64,000 bases of DNA from Atriophallophorus winterbourni (GCA_013407085.1 JACCGJ010001363.1:62001-126000), one strand, 5' to 3'. Positions 48,400 to 60,340 are shown, numbered from the stretch's first letter. Notes: generated by a model from the sequence alone, not told the origin. Made by a program: numbers and translations.

Positions 48400-48670
48400 G
48401 AAAACGATGCTTTTTCTTAATGTAATTTGTTGCTCTCATCCCCGCACTTACACACCACTACCGTTTTCTGGCTGTTTGCCGTCATCAGGTGGAGACAGTG
48501 AGATTAGGTTCAGTGAGCCTTGTAACAGTAGGAAGTGGTAACCAAAGTTAAACCTGAATACCACTGTTTGATAGGGTTCGTACAACGAACCACGATGTTC
48601 AAGCAAAGAATCACATTGCGCTCATGGATGACCAATGTAATCTGTTGCTCACATCCCCCCGCGCTTTTAT
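48400..48670 (-). mobile_element. Hammerhead repeat locus 3 (unit plus start of a second)
   Basis: GTAATTTGTTGCTCTCATCC (48422 on) and GTAATCTGTTGCTCACATCC (48634 on) repeat about 212 bp apart, so a full unit and part of the next are in tandem. Within the unit the minus strand reads a hammerhead-like core (48450-48500). The block GTGAGCCTTGTAACAGTAGG, GAAGTGGTAACC (plus strand) is shared with 60.36-60.41 kb and, less clearly, with locus 1. Confidence 0.65.
48450..48500 (-). ncRNA. Hammerhead ribozyme-like core 3
   Basis: On the minus strand: CUCCAC, CUGAUGA, C, stem II GGC/GCC with loop AAACA, A, GAAAAC, GGUA, GUGGUG. Stem I pairs CCAC with GUGG. Compared with locus 1, stem II changed from UGC/GCA to GGC/GCC, which keeps pairing. 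One extra A follows GAAA, and the closing pair of stem II is C-A. Confidence 0.6.
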
Positions 48671-49018
48671 CGTTTAAGTTTGTTAATTTTCAGTCACTTG
48701 ATCAAGTTTGATCACCTCGTTTATTTCAATCAAACGTTTTCGCTCAGACCAAACTTCTGTAGAGGTCATTACAATTAGAATGTTAAGTTTGCATTTCGTC
48801 AGTACTTCCTATCTCGCTCTCATTTACTTCTGTCCGTACGCTGATTGCCGGGATAGTGTGACAACGTAGAACTCGCTGAACTCGTTTACACTGTGTAATT
48901 AAGGTATTGGCCCTTGATACTTGCAAATGGTCATCCATAGCGGTTATAATGAGCATATTTTTCATCCTTTTAAGTGATAATGTAGAGGCCTGATATGCGC
49001 TAGCGAAAAGAGTCCATC

Positions 49019-49294
49019 ATGAGCTCCCAGATGATAATCATAGCACAGACCTCCGATATAATACAAGCGCATGAAGCGGTGAAAAAATCGACTAGCTTGC
49101 ATGCAAGAATTCGGGATCGAAAGTATTTTGCCAGAAAGTTTTTGCTTGACAACATCATGGAAATGAAGATCAGATGGACAACGTCAGCAGCTATTAAACA
49201 ATATGCGATTCGTCACGGTGTTTGTTATACACTTTATCGTGTACATACCAAACGCGTTGATCAGTTGGCATTCTATTGTGTTTGGAATTCGTAG
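49019..49294 (+). other. Unassigned 91-codon frame
   Basis: Open plus-strand frame between two hammerhead loci with no recognisable motif or splice logic. Possibly chance. Confidence 0.2.
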
Positions 49295-49424
49295 GTGAAC
49301 ATGATTAAGATTGGAAAGATGGACCTTCAACGATGAATTAGGAGATAATCGACACAAGTGAACTGGAAAGGCGATGGTGAAGCGGATGTATTTCTCATCA
49401 TATCGTCGCTCTATAATCGTTTAA

Positions 49425-49745
49425 TCGATGTATGTGGGTCTTGATCTTATTTTCCCTACATGATGAGTGCACGAAACCGGTGATGAGGTGTTTGATGGAG
49501 ATGCATGCAAATGAGCTTATTTTGCATGGTCATGGGTTCAAACCCTGTATACATGAGTGTGGGCTCATGTGATTGAACAGTTTATCCAACAGTGGCCTCC
49601 AAGCGCAACTCGTTTAACATTCTTCAAGCGGATCCTAATCTTACTGCCCCTACCTGATGAGTGGAAACAGCACGAAATCGCTCGTAGGGTGTGATGGAAA
49701 TGCATACAAATGAGGAATTTTCGCTTCAATCTTTGTTAATCAGCC
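49425..49745 (+). mobile_element. Hammerhead repeat locus 4 (tandem dimer)
   Basis: Two cores about 200 bp apart: a degenerate one (49452-49488: ACAUGAUGAG, UGC, CGAAACCGGUG) with the stem II loop deleted, and a better one (49644-49692). Between them is GCATGGTCATGGGTTCAAAC plus CC, a good match to a tRNA T-arm and B box. GATGGAGATGCATGCAAATG follows the first core and GATGGAAATGCATACAAATG the second, confirming the tandem unit. Confidence 0.75.
49644..49692 (+). ncRNA. Hammerhead ribozyme-like core 4b
   Basis: Order: GCCCCUAC, CUGAUGA, stem II GUGG/(A)GCAC with loop AAACA, GAAA, UCGCUC, GUAGGG. Stem I pairs CCCUAC with GUAGGG fully. Stem III is disturbed (UCGC where other copies have CCGG). 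Confidence 0.65.
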
Positions 49746-51330
49746 TTGCTTGACACCCATCTCCAATTCACACATAGTGAAAGGCACTTGAAAGTTCGTA
49801 TGGATCATTCATCATGTGCGTATTCGAAAATCGTTTATTTCGGGTTTGCTTTACAACTTAGCTTTATTCTTTTTTGTTGTGACGACAGAACTCTGCGTTT
49901 GATTTAAATTCGTTGACATCCTGGAATTTGATGTTTCCCACGTTTCTTCGTGTCTGTTAGTTTATTTCTTGACCAATGTACTATGCATACTTCTTAAAGC
50001 TATAGTTTTAGTATTTATGCATTAACTTGTTATCTCTGTAAGTTCTTCTCTTACTTTTTTCTCATTTGTTATTCGTCTAAATTATTTGAAGCCAATCATC
50101 CCAACCGTTCTCGTGAAAAATTGCTTTGGACCAACAATCGATGATGCCTCATCTGTTTCAAAACTTACGGATGTTGCAGTTATTACAAGTTATATATTGG
50201 ACAGTTAAACAGGAAACTATTCTCCTTTGTTCCATAGCTCCTGAGTAGTGTTTTTTCGAGGTCACTTACATCAACCTCAGATGTGATCTCGTCAAATAGA
50301 GCTCCGAAACATCGACGTTATCCAGACCAACCGATAGTAATACCAGTCTCAAACTGTCAGCTTTCGTAAGCCCTGATTGATAACGATGATGCAAGTTAAA
50401 AAACTAACAGTTTACCGAAATTGGCTCACAAATTTGTAAGGTTTAATGGCATATTCGTATGGTGAATTCATGCCTGCTGCGATCCATATGACCTATATCT
50501 TTTACATAGACCTTAAGGTTTCACACATATACCATAATGCCTGTGTGCACGAGGTATGAGGTAGGGGCTACGTTTCCTTAACGTACATCGCGTATCTGAT
50601 ATATTTCATTTTTGGTGCTTACGCATTATTTATGTTTTTACCTGTTTTTGTTTCCAATGTCATACCGCAATCTTCACTTTATTTGTGGTGGCGCATCTTT
50701 TTTATCTATTATTCTCAACTGGACTGTTCTTTGCCGATCATTTTCGCTTTTGCCCTTCATTGTATTACCCATGTGTTCTCTTTTATTCAATTATTGTTTA
50801 TCACACTGATGAACGATAGGATTTCTAATAAGTTGTACGAACGTTGACGTTTTTTTCGCACTTCGATTGAAGTTCTTCTATAGGTTACTTCGCTGCACTT
50901 GTATATGCGTATTGCAGCTGCTGACCAGATGCAGCTGTCGTGATGAACGCTTTGTTGTGTTCGTTCTTGGTACTTGTATGCATATATAATGGCGAAACGT
51001 GGTAGATTCAGTGGGCTACTTATCCAAACACACGGAAAGTCGATGAACGACGGTGTGTTTCCAGTTACTCGCTCTAAGTGTCAACATTTATACGTTGATT
51101 TTGTGGTTGATCTATGACGCACTTACCTTGTGTAAATTTGGTTAATTTTTCGACCCAACTGTGGTTCAGTGTTCGGTACGATACTGGAAATGCTTAAATC
51201 TTATGAATTTAATTTTTATTCTCTGAAGCTGTTTGATCACATTGGTGCAAGGATTTATGGTTAAAAAGTTAATACTTTACAACACCACAGGATGACGGTA
51301 TGAATGAAAATGTGACAAATATAATAGTAT
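49746..51330. other. Intergenic, no gene seen
   Basis: AT-rich. Frames such as 50612-50847 are hydrophobic but have no family signature. Confidence 0.4.
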
Positions 51331-51334
51331 AAAT

Positions 51335-51490
51335 AGTATGTAAGGCTAACGAATGATATTCTTTTGCATATGTAAGTTCAATTTCGCTTTAAACACCGCC
51401 AGGCAAGGAGAGTCAACCACATGTTGGGGTAGGGAATTCCAAAGAAATATAGCACGTACGGCGAAAAAGGGCGCCGACAATCAATACGGG
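51335..51490 (-). mobile_element. CR1-like LINE C-terminal fragment, minus strand
   Basis: The minus strand reads 'AAFFAVRAIFLWNSLPQHVV', 'DSPCLAVFKAKLNLHMQKN' and a stop near 51345, the last about 45 residues of a CR1-like element (pattern R-..LWNSLP...V......FK..L). It is close to but not the same as LINE-B. Confidence 0.75.
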
Positions 51491-51589
51491 AACTTGGGAC
51501 GTAAATGGATGAGGTATGTCCGCGTGTCAGTTTCCAATCACAAACATGAAGCAAGTGTTTAGTGGATGTCCTTCGGTAGACACAATTCT

Positions 51590-52175
51590 ATGTCAGAATA
51601 AGATCCCGTCGTATCCTCCTTTTGGTATATCGCATAGACCCAGACGTCGCAACCATTCGGTGTACGGAAATTTCGTAATCCTCTGTACAAAATGCAAAAT
51701 AGTCTTACTCCAAAAGATCTATTCTACGGCGAGTTGCATCCAGTACGTCGACCATTATGCAGACCGCACTTGTGGCACAAAGACGTTTGCAAAAGATATG
51801 AAAGCTCTTGACATTGGCCCTACGATTTGGGATGAACTTGCCCTTGACCGCTCCCTTTGGTCGTAATGTGAAAAGCGTCGTCTGCAAACCAGGGAAGAGC
51901 AGATACTACTGTCAGCTGCTAATCGTAGATCCCGCCGTTAGCGTCCAATTAGCATCGTTCGTCTGAGTATTTGATATCTATGTAAGCGCTTTGGGTGAGA
52001 GTGTTCCACCCGAATCAGACTGTTTACTTATTCGAAAAGCTGTGGAACATGAAATTCCCATACGCTTATGGCCTACATCCATTGTCGATATCGATCGAAG
52101 AAAGCCAACAACAACAATTTTCGCAATTAAAAACCACAGAAAGTTGTTTTCTGCGGCTGGTTCTGGGTGGTAGTC
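51590..52175 (+). mobile_element. RTE 3'-end copy, plus strand
   Basis: The plus strand reads 'KDMKALDIGPTIWDELALDR', SLW, then a stop and AAAGCGTCGTCTGCAAACCA, GAGCAGATACTACTGTCAGC, TGAGAGTGTTCCACCCGAAT and CATTGTCGATATCGATCGAA. The last three align with the 3' tails at 470-230 (minus) and 47.4-47.66 kb. The C-terminus keeps a C-..-S-RI-LF-...-SC pattern, like the zinc-finger-type end seen in such RTE proteins. Confidence 0.8.
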
Positions 52176-52330
52176 GCGTGAATAGTTGATTTAGGGGATG
52201 GTTGGGGGTATGCAGTATATTGAACATAAGTATCAAATTACCTCTAAGACGGCGGTAGCGCGGGTCGAATAGATTAAGACTTGCAATACGATCTTCGTAT
52301 TGTTTGTGCTTCAAACCGCGTACGAGCTTG
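52110..52330 (-). mobile_element. CR1-like LINE fragment, minus strand
   Basis: The minus strand reads 'QYEDRIASLNLFDPRYRRLR' and 'GNLILMFNILHTPNHPLNQL', which corresponds to 'EQRIATLKLFDFSYHRLRGD' and 'LILLFNSLHTVDHPIEH' of the element at 61.7 kb. Its 3' side abuts the RTE tail. Confidence 0.75.
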
Positions 52331-52339
52331 GTAGTCCGA

Positions 52340-53470
52340 TGATATATTCAAAATGGCCTGTGGTTCAAGTGGGTGACGACGAAAATGCATGTTGATGCAT
52401 CAACAGCATACAATCTGCATACGTGAGCAACCAATACATCATTCATTTATTAACGCCACAATATCTTAAATGGGTATCGCCCTGGGCCTTTTCAAGAACA
52501 CTATTTAATAATACCTTCAAATTACAACTTTATCTATTGTTGGGTATAAATCGATAAGTCATCACCCGAAGATTTTCGGGTCATGCGATAGCAAGAAGTT
52601 ATCGTCAATGTGGTTGTTAACGTCACCGGGATTTCAGTATTTCAGTATACACCGTTTTTAATTAGCCCATCAGTAGGTAAATTTTCATGAAGAACAAGAC
52701 GTTGTTACGCTTGCACTTGCCGAAGCAGCCACAACATCTTTTTAGTAGACTAAAATGGGCACAATGTGTTTGACGGGTCTGGCTTGCAGTTGATATCTAC
52801 AAACAAATGGAAAAATCAGCTACGCACTTACGGGCTTCTGAGTAAGTTAGAATAGAAATATATGATGGCTCACGATGTCGGCGGCAAAGTTGTCTCAAAA
52901 ACGCTTGTAGCGACTAGATATTCTGATGGGAAATTTATATTGAGATTTTCGTTGTACGTTTTAGGGTAAATTCCGTAAATTTAATAATCCCAACGAATCC
53001 TGGCAGCAACTTGTTTTCAAAACCGATTTTTCCATTCAGATCACCTAGGTTGATATAACTAGTGTGAACTAGCTGATTTTGTCTCGCTCGCCCGCGAACC
53101 CATTTTTTTCGAAATTAATACAGAACATGGTTCCTCAAATATATCACGTAGCTAGAATTTTTAGTTTACACTCAGCATGTATTTGATCGACATGTTACTC
53201 TCGAAATTCACTTAATCATGTCAGCCTACTCTTGGCGCCAGTTTGGCACAAATAGCAACTGTCAGAGATTATTAGTCTCGAATATTTCTCCAAAATCTTT
53301 CCTGTTTGAATTTCATCAATGATTTCGTATTGTTTCCTTCGTAGTATACTGTTGATTTATAAAATTTTCGGAGCATTCTTGCTTTGAAACAGGACAGGAC
53401 CCGGGTGTCCACTGTTTCAATGCAATCGATATTTGTACCGTGTATTCGCTAAAATAAAATCTTGCGAATT
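52340..53470. other. Intergenic, no gene seen
   Basis: AT-rich with short frames; no repeat matched. Confidence 0.4.
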
Positions 53471-53475
53471 TTGTC

Positions 53476-53477
<2 letters not shown>

Positions 53478-53510
<33 letters not shown>
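53478..53510. repeat. (TA)n microsatellite
   Basis: About 16 uninterrupted TA units. Confidence 0.95.
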
Positions 53511-53513
<3 letters not shown>

Positions 53514-53559
53514 ACTGAAAACCTGTGACCAGCAGCTGTGTGAACCATCAAGTGAATTG

Positions 53560-54490
53560 TTTAATTATTTTCTAGCCGAAGGAGTGGCGCCAGCAGAGTG
53601 GCAGACAGGGGTAATATAACCTATCTACAAAGGTGGTAGACGTTCAGATCCTGCAAACTAACGTCCTGTGCTATCAAAAGTTATAGAGCGTATAGTGACG
53701 GAAAAAATAGTTCATCATTTGGAATCACAAAATATGCTATCTCTAGCGCAGCATGGTTTTCCTTAATCTGGCTTATGCTTGAGAAACTTTACGGTGTAAA
53801 ACGACTGGACCCAAGTGGTTGACAAAGTAGCTAGCATCCACGCTTGCTATCTGGATATGTCCTAAGCTTTTGACCGAGTTGATCACTTTCGATTACTAAA
53901 ATAGCTGAAGCAGATGGGTATCAGCCGACAGCTACTTGTATCGATTTAAAGTTACCTCAGTGGTACAATCACGAGCTATTGATGTCTCTGTTGGCGTACC
54001 GCAAGGTTCCGTCCTCGGGCCAGTACTTTTCTTAGTTTGCATCAACGAACTAGTAGAGACGCTCTCGGGCAATGTAATGATAATATGCTTTGGACGCGAA
54101 TAAAATCAACTGAGGACTGTTTACAGCTGCAAAGTGATTTAGATGGTCGGTACTGAATAAGCTGCCATTCAATTTTCAAAAATGCAAGGTGTTGCTACAT
54201 CTTTTCCACAACACACATCTTCGTGATCACCCGTCTAAACTCTACGAACAGCATAGCAGGTTGAAATGCCGCAACTGCGCATTTTCTGTTCACAGTTTGC
54301 AACTATGGAATAGTTTAACTACTCACGTGGTACAATTTTAAACCATTGACGCCTTTAAATATCACGAGAAGCTCATATGGACAACTGTGTTTTCACGTTT
54401 GATAGTAATCTGTAACAATATTTTTGATATTTATTACTATGCGACCCGATGTACATTTGTGTAGGTCTTGTAAAGCATAGCATTTTATAC
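53560..54490 (+). mobile_element. CR1-like LINE-F, internally deleted pseudocopy
   Basis: Starts with 'FLAEGVAPAEWQTGVI', stop, 'PIYKGGRRSDPAN', 'VLSKVIERIV', 'LSLAQHGFP', then degraded 'IHACYLDMS-AFDRVDHF' and 'GVPQGSVLGPVLFLVCINEL'. The FADD box is lost. A jump near 54185 leads into a LINE-B-like C-terminus ('HNTHLRGHPSKLYEQHSRLK') and its 3' UTR (GTACATTTGTGTAGGTCTTG at about 54451-54470). Many stops; old. Confidence 0.8.
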
Positions 54491-54499
54491 CCCAATATC

Positions 54500-55345
54500 A
54501 TCTATGAATAACGGGCGTCTGAGCAGACTTTCAAATTGAATCAAGTCTGTGTGATTGTACGATAATATATGTATGTATATATCTTTTTCAAAGGAGTTAC
54601 TAAATGTTTTGTTTCACGAACAACGCGATTTGCAAACTGAAAACTATCGTTTTAACGCTAAATTCATGTTCACATTTAGTAAATTCGCATAATATTCCGT
54701 TTAGAATTTGTTTCTGTATATTATGCTATCCAGCAGCTTAACTTGGCTCGGCCTCTTGTGATTGAAACCGGATTGCGGACAACATACATCTTAAAACCGA
54801 CGTAACATTGCGATGCAATTAAATCAATCACTAATAATTTCCAAACTAACCCTGCCGTGGTTTTATAACACAATACTAGGGGTCGCTTAGAAGCTTGTTT
54901 ATACTGAAACAGCGACTCCAGTTGTCTAAAGTTGATAAAACCACAATGTCAGGTCAGGCGTTAACTAGCGCCATTATACGCACCAACATAAACATTTGTT
55001 GTGAAACGAAACCGACTTGAACGTTAGCACCGGCATGCTTGAACTAAAACTACCAGTTATTGGCGATTTTCAAGTTTAAAATTGTGTATTTTACAGAGCG
55101 AATATCAACTAGATTTGGACTGTAAGAGATTCTTTGGTGTAAAATAGTCTCGGCTCCAAAATAGTTGTATTTCAATTGTTGAGATGATATTATTGTTTCA
55201 TTTTCCCTGTGATCAGAAATTCGTCGTTAATTTCGCCAATTACGACAATTAATATTTTTGATAAATCTGCATGTCCATTTTCTCTTTGTGTACAGCAGGC
55301 GAATCCTAGGAAGCTTTTTACGAAGGGAGCTTGTAATTTTTGACT
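54500..55345. other. Intergenic, no gene seen
   Basis: AT-rich, stops in all frames. Confidence 0.4.
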
Positions 55346-55590
55346 TTACTGTTTGTCCTTCTTAGCTTCGATGTAAAGAATGGATATCCCTTCAAAGTGC
55401 TTGTTGATTTGACGCGCAGCATCATTCCACTTGACACTACAGTTCGTTTTGTGTGCAACCATAATCAGAACGCCGTCGAAGGGCGATTTTTCACGTTGTC
55501 TACGTGATATGATTTCAGCTTCCAAAAACATCCTTTGCTGTTCCTCAACTTGAACCTGACGTATTTCAGCGACAGCTATCTGATGCTGCC
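55346..55590 (-). CDS. Possible last exon of an unassigned minus-strand gene
   Basis: A minus-strand frame from an acceptor-like TTCTTGGCAG (intron side ends near 55589) to a stop at 55346. It codes about 80 residues: a Gln/Glu-rich helix ('IRQVQVEEQQRMFLEAEIIS', likely coiled), then 'GVLIMVAHKTNCSVKWNDAA' and a Lys-rich end. I do not recognise the family. The composition looks protein-like and differs from the LINE remnants around, but no partner exon was found. Confidence 0.35.
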
Positions 55591-56470
55591 AAGAAGCTTA
55601 GGAGCGATCCTTTAAAATATTTATACGAATACCGAGAGTCACGACATACCAACAGCCACTCAGCGACACTACAAATTCCTTGCTCCTGTATCAACTGTCG
55701 CCGATATTTTTATTGTATGTTTCCTTTGGAATATCCTTCCCGAAACTCGTATCATCGCTCCCAGCGTCGAAAGGTTCATTCGAAATTTGGATATTTATTT
55801 GTTTCATAACGATTTAACGAGACCTGCGTGTTGACTCATAGTAAGTATTCAACTGGACTATACTTGACATTACATTTTTACTTTATACCTTTTTTCAGAA
55901 CGAATATTCACTATGATATGGTAATTATGCAGCTGTGCTTTTTGTGACCATAAATTCTTGAATCTTGTAAATTAAAAAATTAAAAATTAAAATCTTTATA
56001 ACAGGATAAATTGAAGCATTTCTGGTTACGATACACATGGTTTTCCAAGTTTCAAAACTTTTAAAAATTTAGTCTTCGTACAGCAATAATACAACGGGGA
56101 ACATATTTATCGTAAAATCGATCATTGAAATTTATATTGTTAAAAGGAAAGAACTTGTAAGTTTTATGGATGATTTCCATGGGAAACTAACTAGATTTTT
56201 TGCTTTGTTGATCGAGAACCATTTGCAATTTGAATAATAAATGAAAAAAATGGCTTTTAGTTTATGGTATTGGCTTTCAATGCATTATAAATATGGACAT
56301 CATAATTGGGAATAAAACACCAAGGAAACGTCACTGGTTGCATATACTCGTGGTAGCCTAAAAATAGCACACGATACTAAACTATGAACCACGAGAGATC
56401 AAGGTTTTTGTGTGCACTACGGTGGACATTTGGAGATTTCTGAAAAACTTTCGCCCAGTGATTTACATGT
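55591..56470. other. Intergenic, no gene seen
   Basis: AT-rich. At 55640-55810 the plus strand has fragments ending 'RFIRNLDIYLFHND', reminiscent of a LINE C-terminus (F-..LD-Y), but too short to call. Confidence 0.35.
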
Positions 56471-56484
56471 CCATACACTTATTT

Positions 56485-56734
56485 CTCAGCTGAATTGCAC
56501 AAGTCTAAAATTTATGACTTCAGTAATGTTGCGCCAACACAGGGCTATTCAGCAAAACAACTGCCAACTTTTGTTTCCCAGTCGGTTCAATCGGTGATGA
56601 CAATTTGTGATGTCAAAGAGTTCCGGAGAAAACATAAGCTGAGCAAAATTTCAGATGACAAGTTTAGTACAGCAAACCATGTACTACATAACTTCATTGA
56701 GAGATCGAATGATTCGTTTTACTTTGTTAAATAA
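56485..56734 (+). CDS. Possible last exon of an unassigned plus-strand gene
   Basis: After an acceptor-like TTATTTCTCAG (ending near 56488) an open frame of about 81 codons runs to TAA: 'HKSKIYDFSNVAPTQGYSAK', then 'VMTICDVKEFRRKHKLSKIS' and 'NHVLHNFIERSNDSFYFVK'. No known domain. It could also be a relic of a transposase. No upstream exon identified. Confidence 0.3.
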
Positions 56735-57770
56735 CCAAATTTTACTACTGACTTTCTAGGAAATACTATTTGATATACTTATCGGAAATCATTTTTGTTT
56801 CTAAATATATCCTTTTGAGGGTGTGAATTACGAATTCGCAATAAAACATGCTCAACTGCATTTGTAATGGACCACTCCACTCACATGGGGTAAATGAGTT
56901 CAAAGCTGACCGGTGCCCAATTTTTCTAAAGTAAGGAATTGTGTATCATTTTAAAACCTTACTATACCTGCGACACCCATATTCTATCAAGAACTATCTA
57001 AACTTCACTGCCGCAGATAAACATTTGTTCCCTTATTCCCAATATCCACCGCTCTATTACGACAAGAACTCGATTCCAGGAGATCAGCTATTCGATTGAA
57101 AGCATGAAACTGGCCGGCGTTGTGTACAGCATCCGCATTATGTGTTTATTTTTGTTTCCCTAGTTTCGTAGTTTAATGTACAAAATAATAATCCGTTACT
57201 TAAAAGTCAAAATGATTATTCGGTAACGTTAACCAATTTTTAACAATTTCTGATGTTTACGACTGTAAACTTAAACGAGAAAATCTTCGTTTCACATATA
57301 ACAAGTATTTATGGAAACATACATTATTTATAGCATATTGCATACGCACATGATTGTCTGCTTTATCGACACCGTTTAACCAAGCGTAAATCATAGTGCA
57401 GGGCATTTACGTGATTGAACCCAAATGCTTGTTAGCTAAACTATAGCGTCAAAATATAAATTCCTTTGTACGGTACCATTTATACGCCCTAATCTCGTTG
57501 AATGTGTAATACATAGGCGAATGGAACAATTGGAATGTGAATTATTGCATTGACCTAATACTCTCGATGTTAAATATCATTCGTTTTTATTTTGGCTAGA
57601 AATTTGTTAACATTTAGTTCCCAGTATTTGGAAATTAAAATTTCTAAGGCAATTTATCCAGATTTTGCACCACCAGAACGCAACGTGATTCAATTTATCA
57701 CGAACAATTTTCATACCTTGGTTTTAAATTCATAATAACTGGAATAAAAGACTTTTAGTTCAGGTATTGT
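56735..57770. other. Intergenic, no gene seen
   Basis: AT-rich, nothing recognised. Confidence 0.4.
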
Positions 57771-57777
57771 ATGTTTA

Positions 57778-59640
57778 TTATTTGGTGTTCGCCAAGCTTG
57801 AACAGTAGGCTGCAGACGTTTGGTCAGCATAAAAGATGATATCATCAGCGTAAATTTTTCCTTTTATAAGATCGGCTAACCGATTTAGTCGTGGAAGTGT
57901 ATCATTGTAAAACGCTAATGGGTTAACTGGACCCCTTACCACCAAAATATATTGGTCTTTTATACGCGCCTCGAGCGCTTGGCCAAGAAGCACTTTGTGA
58001 TTCTGTATTGGAATAAATTGGTGCATTTAAGAACCCTATTGAAATGTGGCATACAAGTACAATTTTGTTTACATCTAGATAAGGCTTAAACCCAACGATT
58101 TCCATTGTTCCATGCATGCGGAGGAATAATTATTCCTTTTTAGATACAATTTTGTTTCTCGCTTTATATTCAAATCAGATGAATCGCAGTGTTGTCTGCA
58201 ATATGCAAACGCGTTACATTGTTACATTCTAAGCGTAAATGTCCGAAAATACTTCAAGGTCGAGCAGGTGATCTTCCAAACGGAATGAAGATGATCGCAT
58301 TGGAGCCAATGAATAAACATGTCAGTTAAACATCCAGACTTTTGCGGTAAGTTTTGAGCAGCATTAGATTTACGTCGCCTGGTCCTGGAGATTTCACATC
58401 AAAGTTCCGTAAATGCTGTGCTACCAAGGTTGAAAAATCAATTTTGCCGTGAAATTCGGTTGATCAAGTTCACAGATGGATTCCTGAACGGTTCGCTTGC
58501 ATTTCAGAGTGAATGCTTTGGTATAAATGTATGTTAATAGATCACCCGTCTGTTTAACAGATTCAGTGATACGAGACAAAGTTTTCAATGCATAATTCAC
58601 ATGGTTTAATATTGGTTACCTCATTTACGAGTCTAAATAATGGCTTCGGGTTGTAGTGTATCTGAGAAACCTAATGCGATAGACAAATTTGTGTATTGTC
58701 TCGAATTAGGCGGATTATTTCGCGACCATGATTCTTTTTGTTTGTAGCCAGACTCTGGCCCTTATTTTCATTCATTTTGTTGTCCTGCTCCGTAGATTGA
58801 ATTTATATTTTGAAAAGCTTTCTTTTTTAACGAATATTGGGTGATCGCCTTTTGCGTAAGAGAGGTAACAAATATCTATACGGATCGGAGTAATCCACTT
58901 GTGCAAAACTCGTACATTGTAAAGCGACATACATTGCGGGGTAGTTTACTCTTCTGACGTATTTTGTTCCGTTGATCTCACGCCTATGGCTACAAGCTTA
59001 CGATGATATGATAGCTTCGTCTAATTGGCGGTTTATAAACAATATTCACCACAAAGGGGGTTTGATCCTCTCATATGAGTAAATCCATGAAGGTCGTTAT
59101 AAAGGTGTGTGTAATCAAAGACGTTTCGCCCATAATGGTCAAGTGTTTGTGACGGATGATCGTCTCGGCTGTAAAACTGAGTTAGTTTGAAATTCCCAGT
59201 TATCAAAATTTAAGTCTCATGTCACGTTGTCGCTCATCGATCAATTTATCGTTTTGCTCGGGATTTGCTATCGGAAAACGAGAGTCAGAGAGCATCACAG
59301 TGAGTCAAATATATTAAGATCCTCATTTTACATAAAGCTACAAGTAAATGGTTGTTTGAATTAGAGTGCTAATTCTCCGTCATCAGTTAAATGGTCACTC
59401 CGGAACACAGACTGGATGGGCAAAGAGAGTTGTATATCGGATAGTGATGCCTGGAACCACGTTTCTGTTATGGCGACGATATTCACTGCCGCTTTTTGTA
59501 ATTTTCGTCAGTTCGATATATTTGTTAGTAAGACTCGCTTTGTTAGTATACATGCATTTGATTATACTTGTCGTGTTTAATGAGTGGGTGTAGACTGAAT
59601 TTGTTGGACTGATTCCAGAGTAGTCTGATTTGAAAGGTTT
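57778..59640 (-). mobile_element. LINE-G, decayed, endonuclease plus RT pieces, minus strand
   Basis: From high to low coordinate: an endonuclease start (about 59590-59400: 'CMYTNKASLTNKYIEL', then 'VNIVAITETWFQA' in the next frame), an RT start (about 58400-58350: 'KSPGPGDVNLMLLK'), and an RT palm piece (58026-57778) with 'IPIQNHKVLLGQALEARIKD' and the catalytic 'KGKIYADDIIFYADQ'. The rest is unreadable. The order fits a CR1/Jockey-like LINE of old age. Confidence 0.65.
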
Positions 59641-60340
59641 TGAGCTTGCTAGCTTTTAAACGCTCTTATCAGTAGTGTGGGTGGGCAGTTTTGTACCTGT
59701 TGATATTACATGAGTATGCAACTGGCGGTGTAAGTCTCTTTGAACACATCTCATTGGTTCCTTCGGTGACCAAAATCCGCCTAAATCGCTAATGGTCATG
59801 TATTTTGACATTAAGATCAGATAGAATAATTTTTAATGCCTTCCATGTGCGTTTTAGTCTATCGGCAATGATCGTGCTGCGTTCGAGCTTACAACAGTGA
59901 AGGATCTACTACTAGTATACTTACACTTAAGTTGTAGGACATGTTTGCTGATCGATTGTTTGATTTTTTCATTTGTATCTTTTCCGACAGATAAACGCGC
60001 TTTAGTGTCTGCTTCGAAAACTCTTAAGGCCAGTTTCGTACACTTTTTCTATCTTTTCCTTTGCTGAATTATAGTTTTGTTATTCACCTATACAAAGCTA
60101 TCATTTTTCGTTTGTTCGAGTTCAGCCTACACGGATTTCGTGTATTTATAACATAGAATCGACCATTTTGAGGCACATCCAAGGGTGAAGTTTAGCACTT
60201 CTAAGCTTATTTCCGGATTCGCTGTGTGTACATTAGCTGAGTCGCAGTGGACTCGAGGACATTTTATGACTTCGGAGCAGACGTAACAAACCCCCGCGAT
60301 AGAATCATCTTTGATTATAATATTGTGGGACTCACAATCC
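59640..60340. other. Intergenic, no gene seen
   Basis: No motif recognised on either strand. Confidence 0.35.

Noticed and set aside
49520..49560. tRNA gene (GGTCATGGGTTCAAACCC)
   Set aside because: Only the T-arm/B-box part is tRNA-like; no acceptor stem, anticodon arm or A box in position. It belongs to the hammerhead repeat.
57778..57830. Link between LINE-G end and Penelope terminal sequence (GTTCGCCAAGCTTG)
   Set aside because: The shared stretch with 35.58 kb is about 14 bp and without flanking similarity; chance is likely.
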